From the NCBI RefSeq assembly GCF_006874585.1, contig NZ_CP029761.1, positions 1,127,001 to 1,191,000 of the forward strand: 64,000 bases of DNA, given 5' to 3'. Shown piece after piece: positions 34,491-43,034 of this stretch (positions within the stretch are counted from its first letter, which is position 1; each line of letters begins with the position of its first letter). The notes under the pieces were generated by a model. That model had not been told where the DNA came from and made no database searches. It was given only the letters and a program-made list of their open reading frames with translations. The stretch is from Sphingomonas sp. IC081. GTDB taxonomy: Bacteria; Pseudomonadota; Alphaproteobacteria; Sphingomonadales; Sphingomonadaceae. A program made the position numbers and the translations under genes.

Positions 34491-35294
34491 TCAGGCTGCG
34501 TGGGGCAGTTGTTCCGGTTCGGCGAGCACGACGGGATCCGGCAGGCACTTGCGCATCGCGTCGCTGAGCGACTGGAGCAGGGCTTCCGGGTTCACCTTGT
34601 CGTCCTTGCCGTAGATCAGGCTGATGACGAGCGGGTGGCCGTCGGGCTGGCGCGGGACAAGGCCGCAGAGCGATTCCGCGCCGCTGCCGAAGCCCGCCGG
34701 GCCGAACACGTAACGCGGATCGCGGCAGCTATCGATGCGGGCCATCATGTCGGCAAAGGCGAACTTGTTGAGTTCGCTGGCTTCCGCATTGAGGCGGCGC
34801 ACCATGCCTTCGCAGCGCTGGCGGGCCACGGTCGAGAGCATCAGCAGGCCGGCGGCGTTCTGGGCCAGCGGTTCCTTGATGCCGCCCGAAAGCTCCCGCG
34901 TGGCGGCAAGGGCGCGCGGGCCGTGGCGCCAGTTGACGATCTGGACGTCGAGCCCGACCATGGCATGGAGCGCGACCGAAAGGCCGGTCTGGGCGACCAG
35001 GCGGTCCATCAGGCGCACGATGCGGCCGTCGCGCACCAGCTCGGGCTGGCCCGAGGTGCCGATCAGCGCGGCGCGCGGCGTCAGGCTGTAGGCGCGCGAG
35101 TAAGGGTCCTTGTGAAGCAGGCCGAGCTCGACCAGGCTGGAGAGCAGTTCCGACGTGCTCGACTGCGGGCGGTTGTAGCGGCGCACGATGTCCATGACGG
35201 TGGCTTCACGGTGCGCATCGTCGAAATATTCGAGCACTTCGATCACGCGGCGTGCGATCTTGGCCTTGTTCGATGACGTGGTCTTTCCAGGCAT
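34491..35294 (-). CDS. IclR-family transcriptional regulator
   Basis: 267 residues with a ggaggagaga site. The winged helix-turn-helix spans about residues 12-70 (ARRVIEVLEYF ... RPQSSTSELLSSLVELGLLH), followed by an IclR-type effector domain (about 85-255). Regulators of this family usually sense small aromatic or keto acids. It is divergent from the crotonase gene across 318 bases and close to the amidohydrolase, so either may be its target. Confidence 0.9.
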   Translation of the reverse strand: MPGKTTSSNKAKIARRVIEVLEYFDDAHREATVMDIVRRYNRPQSSTSELLSSLVELGLLHKDPYSRAYSLTPRAALIGTSGQPELVRDGRIVRLMDRLVAQTGLSVALHAMVGLDVQIVNWRHGPRALAATRELSGGIKEPLAQNAAGLLMLSTVARQRCEGMVRRLNAEASELNKFAFADMMARIDSCRDPRYVFGPAGFGSGAESLCGLVPRQPDGHPLVISLIYGKDDKVNPEALLQSLSDAMRKCLPDPVVLAEPEQLPHAA

Positions 35295-35612
35295 GAGGTC
35301 TCTCCTCCCTCAAGTGTGGTGTGATGAACTCACTTCTCTCCCGAGTCGGATCCCTGAAAACTGAGTCTGACTCGTTTTTTGCTAAGCTTGGTTATCATTG
35401 CTTGTGGAAGGCCGCAAGGGGCTTCGCGCAGACGATAAGTTGCGCGCAGGGGCGCTCTCTCGAAATATCCCGAAATCCCGCAGATTCCGGCGGTTTCCGG
35501 CGATCGGCGCATCGCCGAGCCGTGTTTGCGGCGGGGCAGGCTGGTCATGACGCGCAATGCTCGTCATGCTCCGGTGCGACCAGGTATTTGTGCGGGAGGG
35601 AAAAGTTCGAGG
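35295..35612. promoter_or_regulatory. 318-base divergent regulatory region, IclR gene / crotonase gene
   Basis: No gene is supported here. The part next to the IclR gene is notably AT-richer (gactcgttttttgctaagc, about 35367-35385), which suits a promoter. Inverted repeats such as cggcgat/atcgccg (about 35500-35519) could be operators. An open frame crossing the region from 35526 is regarded as an upstream extension of the crotonase frame without initiation signals. Confidence 0.5.
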
Positions 35613-36569
35613 ATGCAGGTGGAGGGACTGACATTCGCCGGAGCCGGGCTGTACGATTCGGCGGTGCAGTCCGGCGCGCCGATCGCTTTTGTAGATCTGT
35701 CGCGCGAAGCCGGGGACCTGCCAGACATGCTCCTGCCGCCATGTCCGGTGATCGGGATCGGCGCACGCGAGCATCCGCTGGCATCGCGGCTCGATGCCTG
35801 TCTCGAACCGCGCTTCGATGCGGCGCAGCTGGTGGATGCCGCCTCGGCCCAGCCGCTCGCCGCGGCCGTCGTCGCCCAGTTGCTGCGGCTTCTCCCGTCG
35901 CTTTCGATCGATGACGGGCTGACGGCGGAATCGCTTGCCTATGCAACCTTGCAGGGCAGCGAGGCGCATCGCCGCTGGATCGGCGCGCGGGTCACCCCGG
36001 ACAGTCCGGCCGCGGCGGGGCGGGTCGTGCTGGCGCGCGGCGGCGACGTGATGACGGTGACGCTCGATCGTCCCGCCGCGGGCAATGCCATCGACCGCAC
36101 CATGCGCGACGAACTGCGCGAGGCTTTCGTGCTCGCGGGCATCGACAGGAGCATTTCCCGCATCGTGCTGCGGGGCAATGGCAAGGCCTTCTGCCTTGGC
36201 GCGGATCTTGGCGAGTTCGGCACGACCCGCGATCCCGCCGAGGCCCATCGCCTTCGCGGGCTGACCCTTCCGGCCAGGGAGGCGGCCCGCTGCCGCGACC
36301 GTTTCGAAGTCCGGATCGACGGGGCCTGCATCGGCGCGGGGCTGGAGATCGCGGCGTTTGCCGCCCATGTCGCGGCGACGCGGCGTTCGTGGTTCCAGCT
36401 TCCCGAACTGGCGATGGGCATTCTTCCGGGGGCGGGCGGCTGCGTCTCGCTCAGCCGCCGGATCGGGCGGCAGCGCGCCTTGCTGATGATCCTGTCAGGT
36501 CGGCGCTTCGCAGCGCGCGAGGCGCTCGAATGGGGGCTCGTCGACGCTCTGGTGGACGATCCGGCCTGA
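35613..36569 (+). CDS. Enoyl-CoA hydratase/isomerase family protein with N-terminal extension
   Basis: 318 residues from ATG 35613; a distal gggaggg site lies 12 bases upstream. The crotonase fold begins only near residue 128 (VMTVTLDRPAAGNAIDRTM) and includes NGKAFCLGADLGEFG and DGACIGAGLEIAAFAAH. The first 125 residues are not crotonase-like, and the C-terminus is short of the usual final helices, stopping at VDALVDDPA. The last 75 bases overlap the convergent amidohydrolase gene. Activity on a CoA thioester is likely, but the catalytic glutamates are not certain. Confidence 0.75.
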   Translation: MQVEGLTFAGAGLYDSAVQSGAPIAFVDLSREAGDLPDMLLPPCPVIGIGAREHPLASRLDACLEPRFDAAQLVDAASAQPLAAAVVAQLLRLLPSLSIDDGLTAESLAYATLQGSEAHRRWIGARVTPDSPAAAGRVVLARGGDVMTVTLDRPAAGNAIDRTMRDELREAFVLAGIDRSISRIVLRGNGKAFCLGADLGEFGTTRDPAEAHRLRGLTLPAREAARCRDRFEVRIDGACIGAGLEIAAFAAHVAATRRSWFQLPELAMGILPGAGGCVSLSRRIGRQRALLMILSGRRFAAREALEWGLVDALVDDPA

Positions 36570-37922
36570 CACGACCGTGAGGCGGACGTCCGCGCTGCTC
36601 AGCCGCGTGCGGGCCTCGTGCCAGGGGCGGCCGAGCAGGCACAGGTCGGCGGCTTCGCCCACGGTCACCCGTCGCTGGCGGGAAAGGTCCATCGGATCGG
36701 CGAGGTAGAGTGCCAGCGCGTCCTCGGGAGAGAGCGCCTCGTCCGGCGTGAAGGGGGTGCCTGCAAGCGTGCTGCGCAGCACGGCGGCGCGGATCGCCTG
36801 CCAGGGATCGCCGCTGCCGTAAGGCGCGTCGCTTCCCCCCGCCAGCGTGATGCCCGCCCGCCGCAGCGAGGCCAGCCGGTAGAGGTTCTTGTGGTGATGC
36901 GGCTCGACGTCGCGCAAGTAGCGATCGCCGTTCCGGTGAACGAAGTGCGGCTGCACGCAGGCCTGCAGGTCCAGCGCGGCCATGCGCGCCGCGAGATCGG
37001 CGGGAACGATCGAGGCATGTTCGATCCGGTCGCCTCGCCGGGCACCCGCGGTTTCGAACAGGGCCAGCGTGAAGACCAGTTCCACTTCGGTCACGCAGTG
37101 CACGGCAACGCCGCGTCCCTGGGCGTGGGCCTGGGCGATCCAGGCGCATGCCGCGTCGAAGTCGGGCAATGCGGCTTCGTGCAGGTGGAGCTTTGCAGGC
37201 CCCAGCCGCCAGCCGCTGCAGGGCGCATCCGCCAGCGACAGCCCGCCCGCCACTACGAGCCTCTGCGTAAGCTGTCCGGCGCTGATTTCGCAGGCAAAAT
37301 GGCGCGCGATCAGCGGGTCGTTGCGGGGGGACATATCGGTCACGCCGGTGAGCCCGAAACGCGCGAGATCGTGGCTGATTGCCGCGAGGCCCGGCGGCGC
37401 GGCGGCCAGCGCGCCTTGCAGCCAGGCATCCTCGTCGAACAGGCGGCCGGTGAAACGGCCGCCGATCCGCTCAAGCCCGGGCGGCGGGGTGCTGGACGCC
37501 AGCAAGGCGTCCAGCGCGGCGCTGTTCAGCAGCCACATGCGGCCGGTGCGATGTTGCAGGCGGACAGGGCGATCCGGCACCATGCGATCGAGCGCCGCCG
37601 CATCGGGCAATTCGCCGTCCAGCACGCTTTCGCAGAGCCCGAAACCGCGAAGCCAGCCGGTGCCGGGACGCGAGAGGGCGCGGGCGAGGTCATCGCGGTC
37701 CCGGATCGCGGGCGGGCCGCATTCGACCGAGGCCGCACGCACCGCGAGCGCCGCCAGGTGGATGTGATGATCGTGCAGGCCGGGCAGCAAGGCACCGCCG
37801 CGCGCCTCGACAACCGCTTCGCCCGGGCGCGGGGCGAGATCGCCGATGGCGGCGATGATACCGCCGTCGATGCGCAGGTCGCCGGTGCCGTGCCGGTGGA
37901 TCGCGGCGCCGCGGATCAGCAT
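36495..37922 (-). CDS. Amidohydrolase_3 (YtcJ-like) family hydrolase
   Basis: 475 residues. Metal-binding motif HDHHIH (50-55), a central His in HCVTEVEL, EHASIV and the GGSDAPYGSGDPW aspartate near residue 365 define a metal-dependent amidohydrolase of the type that opens cyclic amides or esters or deformylates. ATG 37922 overlaps the CoA-transferase stop by seven bases, so it is the last gene of a five-gene minus-strand operon (CoA-transferase, small protein, ligase, CoA-transferase, amidohydrolase). The substrate is unknown. The tail overlaps the crotonase gene end. Confidence 0.82.
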   Translation of the reverse strand: MLIRGAAIHRHGTGDLRIDGGIIAAIGDLAPRPGEAVVEARGGALLPGLHDHHIHLAALAVRAASVECGPPAIRDRDDLARALSRPGTGWLRGFGLCESVLDGELPDAAALDRMVPDRPVRLQHRTGRMWLLNSAALDALLASSTPPPGLERIGGRFTGRLFDEDAWLQGALAAAPPGLAAISHDLARFGLTGVTDMSPRNDPLIARHFACEISAGQLTQRLVVAGGLSLADAPCSGWRLGPAKLHLHEAALPDFDAACAWIAQAHAQGRGVAVHCVTEVELVFTLALFETAGARRGDRIEHASIVPADLAARMAALDLQACVQPHFVHRNGDRYLRDVEPHHHKNLYRLASLRRAGITLAGGSDAPYGSGDPWQAIRAAVLRSTLAGTPFTPDEALSPEDALALYLADPMDLSRQRRVTVGEAADLCLLGRPWHEARTRLSSADVRLTVVSGRIVHQSVDEPPFERLARCEAPT

Positions 37923-39115
37923 GGCGCAAGCGCGGGCAGATAGCCTGCGGTGTCGGCGCCGAGCGGGCGTACGGGGGCGCGCAGGGCGCGGCGCTGCAGC
38001 GCCGGGAAGGGGCGTCCGGGCGCAGTGCCCCAGGCGCGCAGTTCCGCTTCGAGCCGCGGCGCGTCGAAGGCGCGTTCCTCGGCCAGTGCCATGGCGGTTA
38101 TCGCGCTCATCGACAGGCCGATGCGCTGCGCCTCCCCGCGGCGCAAGGCGTGCAGCACCGCGCCCGCGCCGATGATCCCGGTGAGCGGGTCGGCGATCGC
38201 GTCGCCGACGTAGCCGGGCGTCCCGCAGGCTTGCGCCAGCGCGCGGGAGAGGCCCCCGGCAACGCCGCAGTCATTGCCGATGCCCACCCAGTTGGCCGCT
38301 TCCCCGCTGGCGCCGTGGCCGGTGACGGACAGCCACACCAGCCCCGGCACTTCGCCCACCAGCGCCTGCGCGTCGATCCCGAGATGCCGCAGGGCGCGCG
38401 GGCGCGCACTCTCGATGACGACGTCGGCGCGGCGGATGAGGGCGACCAGCCGGGCCTTTTCGGCGTCGCTGGCAAAGTCGACCAGCACGCTGGCCTTGCC
38501 CTGGTTGATGAGATCGAAAGTTGCCGGATCGTCGCGGCGGATGAGGTCGGGGCGGGAGCGGCTTTCGACTTTCACCACCTCCATTCCCGCCTGCCAGAGC
38601 AGGTGCCCGGCGAGCGGCCCGGCCCAGATGGCGGACATGTCGATCACCAGGGGGCGATGGCCGGGGGCCCTGTCGCGGTGCGGGCCGCGCGCGATCACCT
38701 CGATGGCAGGCGAGACCGGCTGTTCGTCGAGCAGGGCTACCGGCAGCCCCAGCAGCCGTCCGGTTTCGAGCAGCGCGGCGCCGTCGCTGCGCCGCACGGC
38801 CGCAGCAATCGCGGCAGGGTCGCCCGCGTCGAGGTCGGCATCGCCGAACAGTGCGGGCAGGAGGTCGCGGTCGATCTCGCGGATCAGCGTGAGGGCAAAC
38901 CAGTTGCCGTCACGCGTCGGCAGCAGGCGGCTGCCGCCAAGCCCTGCGGAGACCTTTCCGGCGATGCGATAGCGGCCATGGGCGGCGCGTTCGCCCAGCA
39001 GGGTCGAGCCGGAAAGACGGGGCAGGCCGAAATCGCGGGCGAGCGCATCCAGTTGCCGGTCGGCCCAGCGAGCCAGCGGGATCGCCGGGCCGCGCGCTGA
39101 ACCCTCAGTCGGCAA
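37916..39115 (-). CDS. CaiB/BaiF-type family III CoA-transferase, permuted or extended form
   Basis: 399 residues from TTG 39115, which has an aagga site 5 bases upstream and overlaps the ligase stop by eleven bases; no better start exists. The CaiB core starts at about residue 142 (LVIDMSAIWAGPLAGHLLWQ) and includes KVESRSRPD, NQGKASVLVDF and GIGNDCGVAGGLSR with a candidate catalytic Asp. The first 140 residues (GKVSAGGSRLL-like region, DGNWFALTLIREIDRDLL) resemble the C-terminal part of other CaiB proteins, suggesting a circular permutation or a fused half domain. It should move CoA between carboxylic acids. Confidence 0.78.
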   Translation of the reverse strand: MPTEGSARGPAIPLARWADRQLDALARDFGLPRLSGSTLLGERAAHGRYRIAGKVSAGLGGSRLLPTRDGNWFALTLIREIDRDLLPALFGDADLDAGDPAAIAAAVRRSDGAALLETGRLLGLPVALLDEQPVSPAIEVIARGPHRDRAPGHRPLVIDMSAIWAGPLAGHLLWQAGMEVVKVESRSRPDLIRRDDPATFDLINQGKASVLVDFASDAEKARLVALIRRADVVIESARPRALRHLGIDAQALVGEVPGLVWLSVTGHGASGEAANWVGIGNDCGVAGGLSRALAQACGTPGYVGDAIADPLTGIIGAGAVLHALRRGEAQRIGLSMSAITAMALAEERAFDAPRLEAELRAWGTAPGRPFPALQRRALRAPVRPLGADTAGYLPALAPC

Positions 39116-40619
39116 GGACGTCCTTGACCTTGCGGCGCAGCAACTTGCCCATCTCGTTGTAGGGCAGCTCGGCGACGAAGACGACCTTCTCCGGCACCCG
39201 CGAGGATCGCAGGCGGGCGCGGACAAGGTCCTTCAGCTCGGTTGCGCAGGGCGACGCGTGACCTTCGCGGGTGACGATCGCAACGCCCACGGTCTCGCCC
39301 CATTCGACCGACGGGATCGCGCAGGCACAGGCATCGGCGATCGCCGGGTGCGTCAGCAGGACGTCCTCGATCTCGCCCGGCGACATGTTCTCGCCGCCGC
39401 GCACGATCACGTCGTCCGCGCGCCCGGAGAGGAACAGGTAGCCATGCTCGTCGATGAAACCGGCATCGCGGGTGGGGAACCAGCCCTCGGCGTCGAGCGC
39501 GCTCTTTTCCTTGTATTCGCCCGAGACCTGCTCGCCGCGCACGTAGATTTCGCCGGGTTCTCCGGGGCCGAGCACCTCGCCGTTGTCGCCGCGGATCTCG
39601 ATCTCCACGGTCGGGATCGGCTTGCCGAGCGAGGTGAGGCGGGCGCGGACCTGCGGGTCGCCCGAGGCCAGCGCCTCGCGGTGGTCCTCGGGGCCGAGCA
39701 GGGCGATGGTCGAGCTGGTTTCGGTGAGGCCATAGGCATTGGTAAAGCCCGCCTCGGGGAAACGTTCGAGCGCCTTCTGGATCACTTCGATCGGCATCTT
39801 GCCGCCACCATAGGCGACGGCGCGCAGTGAGGAAACGTCGCCGCTCGCGCCTTTTTCCATCGCATCGATGATCCGTGCGAGCATGGTGGGCACGACAAAG
39901 GCGTTGGTGACGGTTTCCGCCGCGACCAGCGATAACCAGCCCTCGGGCGAGAATGCCGGCAGCATCACGATCTTGCGCAGCGCATAGATCGAGGAGAGCA
40001 GCGCCGAGATCCCCGCGATATGATAGGGCGGCACCACCACGAGCGCGGCGTCGGCCTCGTCCGCCGAACCGAACTCGACGGTGCCCAGGATATAGCCGAG
40101 CAGGTTGGAATGGCGCAGGATCGCGGCCTTCGGCGCGGCGGTGGTGCCGCTGGTGAAGAGCTGGATCGCGATGCCGCTCCCGGATTCATCGCCCCCCGGA
40201 TCGTATTCACGCGCTTCGTCGGCGGGCACGGTTTCCTGCGCCTTGAGCACGAACTCCCCGCGCGAGAACACGGTGTGGCCCTGGTCGGCGGCGACGCGCA
40301 GGATGCGTTCCTCGTCGCCGATCACCAGCGCCGGGGCGATGCGGCCGAGCAGGGCGGCGAGATCGGCATCGGGCAGGCGGTAGTTGAGCGGGCAATAGGG
40401 CACGCCGGCCAGCGCGGCCCCGAACACCGCGATCACCGCCGCTTCGCTGCTCTCGTCGAGCAGGGCCACATAGTCGGCCTCGCTCTGGCGGATCAGTTCG
40501 AACGCGCCGCGCGCGGCAGCGAGCAGGTCGCCATAAGTCCAGCGCCGTCCGTCGCAGACGAGCGCGACGCGGTCCGGCGCGGTCTCCGCCGCCATTTCCA
40601 GAAGAAGCGCGATGTTCAT
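39105..40619 (-). CDS. AMP-forming acyl-CoA synthetase (ligase)
   Basis: 504 residues. P-loop LFTSGTTAAPKAAIL (near 154-168), A5 motif AYGLTETSS, GRADDVIVRGGENMSPGEIE, and the catalytic-lysine end NEMGKLLRR are intact. It activates a carboxylic acid to its CoA ester. ATG 40619 lies six bases after the small-protein gene, without a strong ribosome site, so it is probably translated by coupling. The two CoA-transferases in the same operon would make direct ATP use optional once a CoA donor is present. Confidence 0.9.
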   Translation of the reverse strand: MNIALLLEMAAETAPDRVALVCDGRRWTYGDLLAAARGAFELIRQSEADYVALLDESSEAAVIAVFGAALAGVPYCPLNYRLPDADLAALLGRIAPALVIGDEERILRVAADQGHTVFSRGEFVLKAQETVPADEAREYDPGGDESGSGIAIQLFTSGTTAAPKAAILRHSNLLGYILGTVEFGSADEADAALVVVPPYHIAGISALLSSIYALRKIVMLPAFSPEGWLSLVAAETVTNAFVVPTMLARIIDAMEKGASGDVSSLRAVAYGGGKMPIEVIQKALERFPEAGFTNAYGLTETSSTIALLGPEDHREALASGDPQVRARLTSLGKPIPTVEIEIRGDNGEVLGPGEPGEIYVRGEQVSGEYKEKSALDAEGWFPTRDAGFIDEHGYLFLSGRADDVIVRGGENMSPGEIEDVLLTHPAIADACACAIPSVEWGETVGVAIVTREGHASPCATELKDLVRARLRSSRVPEKVVFVAELPYNEMGKLLRRKVKDVLAD

Positions 40620-40625
40620 GGGGCG

Positions 40626-40916
40626 TCAGTCCGAGGCGGGCAGGGGCTTGGCGTCCTTGACGACCAGCGCGACGCCGCCGACCGCAAGCGAGCCCTTGCC
40701 CGGCTTCACGCAAAGCAGTTCGTACTTGCCGTCACTGTCGACGTAGCGCTTGCCCATCAGGGTGCCGGCCGAGAAATCGGCGGCGAGCGGCGCGGCATCG
40801 GCGGGCCTGGCCTCGCCCATCGGCGCGCCGCCGCATTCGATCGTGCCGTCGGCGCAGCGGATCACCATGACTTCGGTGTCGCAGGCAGCGCTCTTGAGAC
40901 GGGTTCCAGGCTTCAT
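40626..40916 (-). CDS. Small conserved-looking cysteine-containing protein, function unknown
   Basis: 96 residues with four cysteines (C12, C21, C28, C68) in SAACDTEVMVIRC, TIECGGAPM and YELLCVKPG. It ends GVALVVKDAKPLPASD. No signal peptide or membrane segment is seen, so it is cytoplasmic. The spacing of Cys12, Cys21 and Cys28 could bind zinc or an iron-sulfur centre, but no classic motif is present. It lies between a CoA-transferase and an acyl-CoA ligase with gaps of 39 and 6 bases, so an accessory role for one of them is inferred. Codon use looks like its neighbours, which supports it being a real gene. Confidence 0.75.
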   Translation of the reverse strand: MKPGTRLKSAACDTEVMVIRCADGTIECGGAPMGEARPADAAPLAADFSAGTLMGKRYVDSDGKYELLCVKPGKGSLAVGGVALVVKDAKPLPASD

Positions 40917-40955
40917 GTATTCGGTCCTTGCTTGGTATGTCGTGCGGTCGGGCGA

Positions 40956-42185
40956 TCAGGCGATCGCGCCCTTGGCCTTGAGGTCCTCGATGCGGTCCCA
41001 GTCCACGCCCATTTCCATGAGCACGATCTCGGTGTGCTCCGAGGCCTGCGGCGAACGCGTGGTTTCCAGGGCCTCGCCGTTGAACTGCACCGGACCGCGC
41101 ACCAGCTTGAGCGGCGCGCCGCCATCGGCGGCCTCGACCTCGACCACGGTGTCGTTGGCGATGGCCTGCTCGTCCTCGGCCAGTTCGAGCAGGGTGAGGA
41201 TCGGCGCCCACTGGCCTTTCATGGTCTTGAGGTGTTCGCGCCAGTAGGCGAAGGGCTTTTCGGCAAAGGCCTCGACCAGGATGGCGCTGGCGGCCTCGGC
41301 GTTCTCGATCAGGCTGAGGACGTCGGCAAAGCGCGGATCGTCGGCGGCCTCGGGGCGTCCGACATGCTCGAACGTGTCGCGGATCAGGCCGGTCGGGCTT
41401 ACCATGCAGAAGTTGATGGTGCGCTTGTCGGCCGTCCAGAAGTTGCCCATGAACGGGTTCTTGGCGCTGCCGCCCGAGGTCGGCATGGCGTTGCGCGAGA
41501 CAACGCCGGTTTCCAGCACTTGCGCGATGTTCGCGCCAGAGGCCCAGGCGGCCGTGCTCATCAGCGAGACGTCGAGTTCGGTGGCCTCGCCGGTCTTCTC
41601 GCGGTGGAAGAGGGCTGCGGAAATACCGCCGGCGATGAACATGCCGCCGATGGAATCGCCGAATGCGGGCATGCCCTGCGACAGCGGCCCGGGCAGTTCC
41701 GGCGGGGTCATGCAGTCGGCAATGCCGCTGCGCGACCAGAATGCGGTGCCGTCGAACCCGCCCTTTTCCCGCTCGGGTCCCTTGTCGCCCCAGGCGCTGC
41801 CGCGCGCATAGATGATCTGCGGGTTGGCGGCGCGGATGTGCTTGACGTCGAAGCGGTTCTTCTGGCGGACCTGCGGCAGGTAGTTGGTGAGGAACACGTC
41901 GCACTGCCGGGCCAGTTCGTAGAGCAGTTCCTGGCCTTCCGTGGTGGACAGGTCGATGCCGACGCTGCGCTTGCCGCGGTTGGGGTGTTCGAACAAGGTG
42001 TGACGCAGCGGGTCGAGCTTGACCCCGCCCATGTTGAGGAAGCCGCGCTGGGTGTCGCCGCGCACGGGGTGTTCGATCTTGATGACGTCCGCGCCCCAGT
42101 CGGCCAGGATCGCACCGGCCGCGGGGGTGAACGTGAACTGCGCCACTTCGAGGACGCGCACGCCCTGCATGACCTTTGTCGGCAT
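40956..42185 (-). CDS. CaiB/BaiF-type family III CoA-transferase
   Basis: 409 residues from ATG 42185 (site aggga); the longer open frame upstream is not coding. Landmarks: VRVLEVAQFTFTPAAGAILA at the N-terminus, ADVIKIEHPVRGD, NRGKRSVGIDL, and AFGDSIGGMFIAGGISAALF with the candidate catalytic Asp that carries the acyl/CoA intermediate. Length and domain order are normal. It heads the five-gene operon with the small protein, ligase, second CoA-transferase and amidohydrolase. Confidence 0.92.
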   Translation of the reverse strand: MPTKVMQGVRVLEVAQFTFTPAAGAILADWGADVIKIEHPVRGDTQRGFLNMGGVKLDPLRHTLFEHPNRGKRSVGIDLSTTEGQELLYELARQCDVFLTNYLPQVRQKNRFDVKHIRAANPQIIYARGSAWGDKGPEREKGGFDGTAFWSRSGIADCMTPPELPGPLSQGMPAFGDSIGGMFIAGGISAALFHREKTGEATELDVSLMSTAAWASGANIAQVLETGVVSRNAMPTSGGSAKNPFMGNFWTADKRTINFCMVSPTGLIRDTFEHVGRPEAADDPRFADVLSLIENAEAASAILVEAFAEKPFAYWREHLKTMKGQWAPILTLLELAEDEQAIANDTVVEVEAADGGAPLKLVRGPVQFNGEALETTRSPQASEHTEIVLMEMGVDWDRIEDLKAKGAIA

Positions 42186-42434
42186 CAGACAGTCCCTGTT
42201 TCTTGTCTTCTCGGTTCCGGCGCGAACCGGCGCTTTTGAGCCGCTCGCACCGCTTGCCATCGATGTGCGCGCAAAGGTCACCGGGAGCAACACCACCGCC
42301 ATCGCGGCGACGATCATCGGCCGGATTCGCCGGTGCGATCTGTTGCATGTTGCACTGCGGCAGATGGGCGAACCCATGAAACGGCGCGGGAGCGATGGTT
42401 GCGAAAAATGTTTTAGCGGTTGCGGCAATCGCAA

Positions 42435-42476
42435 TTGACACCTAGGCAGGCAATTACTAACCTAGGTGAGTAAATA
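42435..42476 (+). promoter_or_regulatory. Promoter with paired CCTAGG operator
   Basis: A perfect TTGACA -35 box (42435-42440) overlaps the first arm of an inverted repeat, CACCTAGG (42439-42446) and CCTAGGTG (42461-42468), with 14 bases between. Possible -10 boxes are taacct (42458) or ttacta (42454). A DNA-binding dimer on this repeat would cover the whole promoter of the small exported protein at 42516. The rest of the 330-base gap (42186-42434) shows no gene, and I see nothing else clear in it. Confidence 0.6.
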
Positions 42477-42515
42477 GCGGGGATGGACCCGCTCCAAGCA
42501 CTCGGAGAGTTACCC

Positions 42516-42833
42516 ATGAAGAAGTTCGTTGCCCTTGCCGCCGTCGCTTCGCTTGCCTCGTTCGCTGTCGTTCCGGCTGCCTTCGCCGAAACCACCCAGT
42601 CGGTTCGCGCCGTCACCGAGGAAGCGGCCGCTCCGGTCGACCTGAGCGCCGGCAAGATGCTCTATGCCGCCAACGGCACCCGCATCGCCCCGATCTACCG
42701 CGTTGCCGCCGACGGCAACCCGCAGGTGATCCTCAACGGCCGCCTCATCACCGTTCCGGCCAACAGCCTGACCGATGCGCAGGGCAAGATCACCACTTCG
42801 CTGACCAAGAAGGACCTCGCCTCGGCGAAGTGA
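42516..42833 (+). CDS. Small exported protein of unknown function
   Basis: 105 residues from ATG 42516 (site ggagag); the open frame before it starts inside the promoter. Residues 1-24 (MKKFVALAAV ... PAAFA) form a textbook signal peptide with likely cleavage at AFA/ET. The mature part is about 80 residues without cysteines, with a short beta-rich segment (GTRIAPIYRVAADGNPQVIL). The strong promoter and a double structural element after it suggest high and regulated expression. I do not recognise the family. Confidence 0.85.
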   Translation: MKKFVALAAVASLASFAVVPAAFAETTQSVRAVTEEAAAPVDLSAGKMLYAANGTRIAPIYRVAADGNPQVILNGRLITVPANSLTDAQGKITTSLTKKDLASAK

Positions 42834-42893
42834 TACCAGCCGGCGTTGACCTTGACTCATCGCAGGTCGGTCAAGCCCGCGCGGCGCCCGAGC

Positions 42894-42935
42894 GTTCCAG
42901 GCTGCTGATGCGTCAGCATCACCGCAGCCTGGAAC
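42894..42935. other. Long two-part hairpin downstream of the small exported protein
   Basis: Outer arms GTTCCAGGCTGC (42894-42905) and GCAGCCTGGAAC (42924-42935) are perfect; inner arms GATGC/GCATC (42907-42911, 42916-42920) pair around GTCA, with small bulges between. It has no T-run, so it is not a plain terminator. It may be a stabilising 3' structure, an RNA element or a protein-binding palindrome. Confidence 0.6.
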
Positions 42936-42961
42936 AAGCCTTCGGTCCGTTCGGGACACAG

Positions 42962-42991
42962 AAAAGGGCGGCACCGCGGTGCCGCCCTTTT
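42962..42991. terminator. Bidirectional terminator, perfect 30-base palindrome
   Basis: AAAAGGGCGGCACCG and its exact complement form a 30-base palindrome with A/T-runs on both ends. It lies between the small exported protein gene and the convergent marR gene and can terminate both. Confidence 0.9.
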
Positions 42992-43034
42992 CTGTGCGTC
43001 CAAGCAGGAGGGAAGGAGGGGAGGAGGAAAGGCC

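Noticed and set aside
40020..42239. A 739-residue plus-strand frame across ligase and CoA-transferase genes
   Set aside because: Shadow frame spanning two genes with clear motifs on the minus strand; no ribosome site or domain.
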